DNA of 35,894 nt from positions 1 to 35,894 of the forward strand of contig CALWAZ010000147.1 of NCBI GenBank assembly GCA_944375725.1. The letters run 5' to 3'. The position numbers were made by a program, and so were the translations under genes. The DNA is from an uncultured Merdimonas sp. (lineage in GTDB: Bacteria > Bacillota > Clostridia > Lachnospirales > Lachnospiraceae). The notes beneath the pieces were generated by a model that made no database searches, was not told where the DNA came from, and was given only the letters and a program-made list of their open reading frames with translations. This document shows, one piece after another, positions 35,783 through 35,894 of this stretch. Position 1 is the first letter of the stretch. Each line of letters starts with the position of its first letter.

Positions 35783-35894
35783 TTGGTCAAGCCCTCGACC
35801 GATTAGTAACAGTCAGCTCCACACGTTACCGTGCTTCCACCTCTGCCCTATCTACCTTGTCGTCTTCAAGGGGTCTTACTTCTTTCGAATGGGA
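35783..35894 (-). rRNA. 23S ribosomal RNA, 3' end
   Basis: The minus strand shows the conserved 23S tail: GTAAGACCCCTTGAAGACGA, then a CTGACTGTTACTAATCGGTC segment and GAGGGCTTGACC, which closes the terminal helix with the 5' end of 23S. The gene enters from the right edge; only about 110 bases are in the window. The 3' boundary is approximate. Confidence 0.93.

Overview
The window reads as a chromosomal segment of a Gram-positive, anaerobic, probably spore-forming gut Clostridia, most likely Lachnospiraceae. This rests on gene content and style: an abrB/rsmI/trmN6/ricT/holB block in the order known from Bacillus and Clostridia, the [FeFe]-hydrogenase maturase HydF, strong GGAGG ribosome sites, TTGACA/TATAAT-type promoters and LexA boxes of the Gram-positive type. 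No taxon can be fixed from the sequence alone. Most genes lie on the minus strand.

Layout. 1-240: end of an AbrB-type regulator and a shared two-way terminator. 251-8737: a long minus-strand housekeeping run, hydF - PLP decarboxylase - guanylate-kinase-like - holB - ricT - trmN6 - lipoprotein glycoside hydrolase - rsmI. 8826-10327: a plus-strand pair, AbrB/MazE regulator and MGT-type glycosyltransferase, with a promoter covered by a perfect 16-bp palindrome. 10355-11899: two divergent membrane-protein genes. 11972-17409: a DNA-damage block made of a UvrA paralogue without the UvrB-binding insert, DUF2200, a decayed DUF1905/DUF1801 gene, a Y-family polymerase and a YolD-like partner; both main genes have LexA-like boxes. 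17437-18973: a HigBA toxin-antitoxin locus whose toxin frame is broken by one base. 18997-26769: an aminoethylphosphonate locus (phnX, phnW, binding protein, fused permease, ATPase) preceded by an RpiR regulator and a threonine aldolase. 26824-27118: tRNA-Ala(CGC) and tRNA-Val(CAC). 27122-28866: AraC remnant and MATE exporter. 29149-33533: beta-glucoside PTS operon with a LicT-type antitermination leader. 33719-34687: amidase and holin. 34821-35574: six-tRNA operon with a perfect consensus promoter. 35783-35894: 3' end of 23S rRNA.

How it fits together. The phosphonate genes would import 2-aminoethylphosphonate, transfer its amino group to pyruvate, and split phosphonoacetaldehyde to phosphate and acetaldehyde; the upstream threonine aldolase could capture the acetaldehyde with glycine, which is the most interesting metabolic inference here. 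The beta-glucoside operon is a textbook promoter / RAT / terminator / EIIA-LicT-EIIBC-BglA unit. The DNA-damage block looks like a small SOS regulon island. Several genes are visibly decaying (HigB toxin, DUF1905/DUF1801, AraC regulator), so the accessory parts of this chromosome have been in flux.
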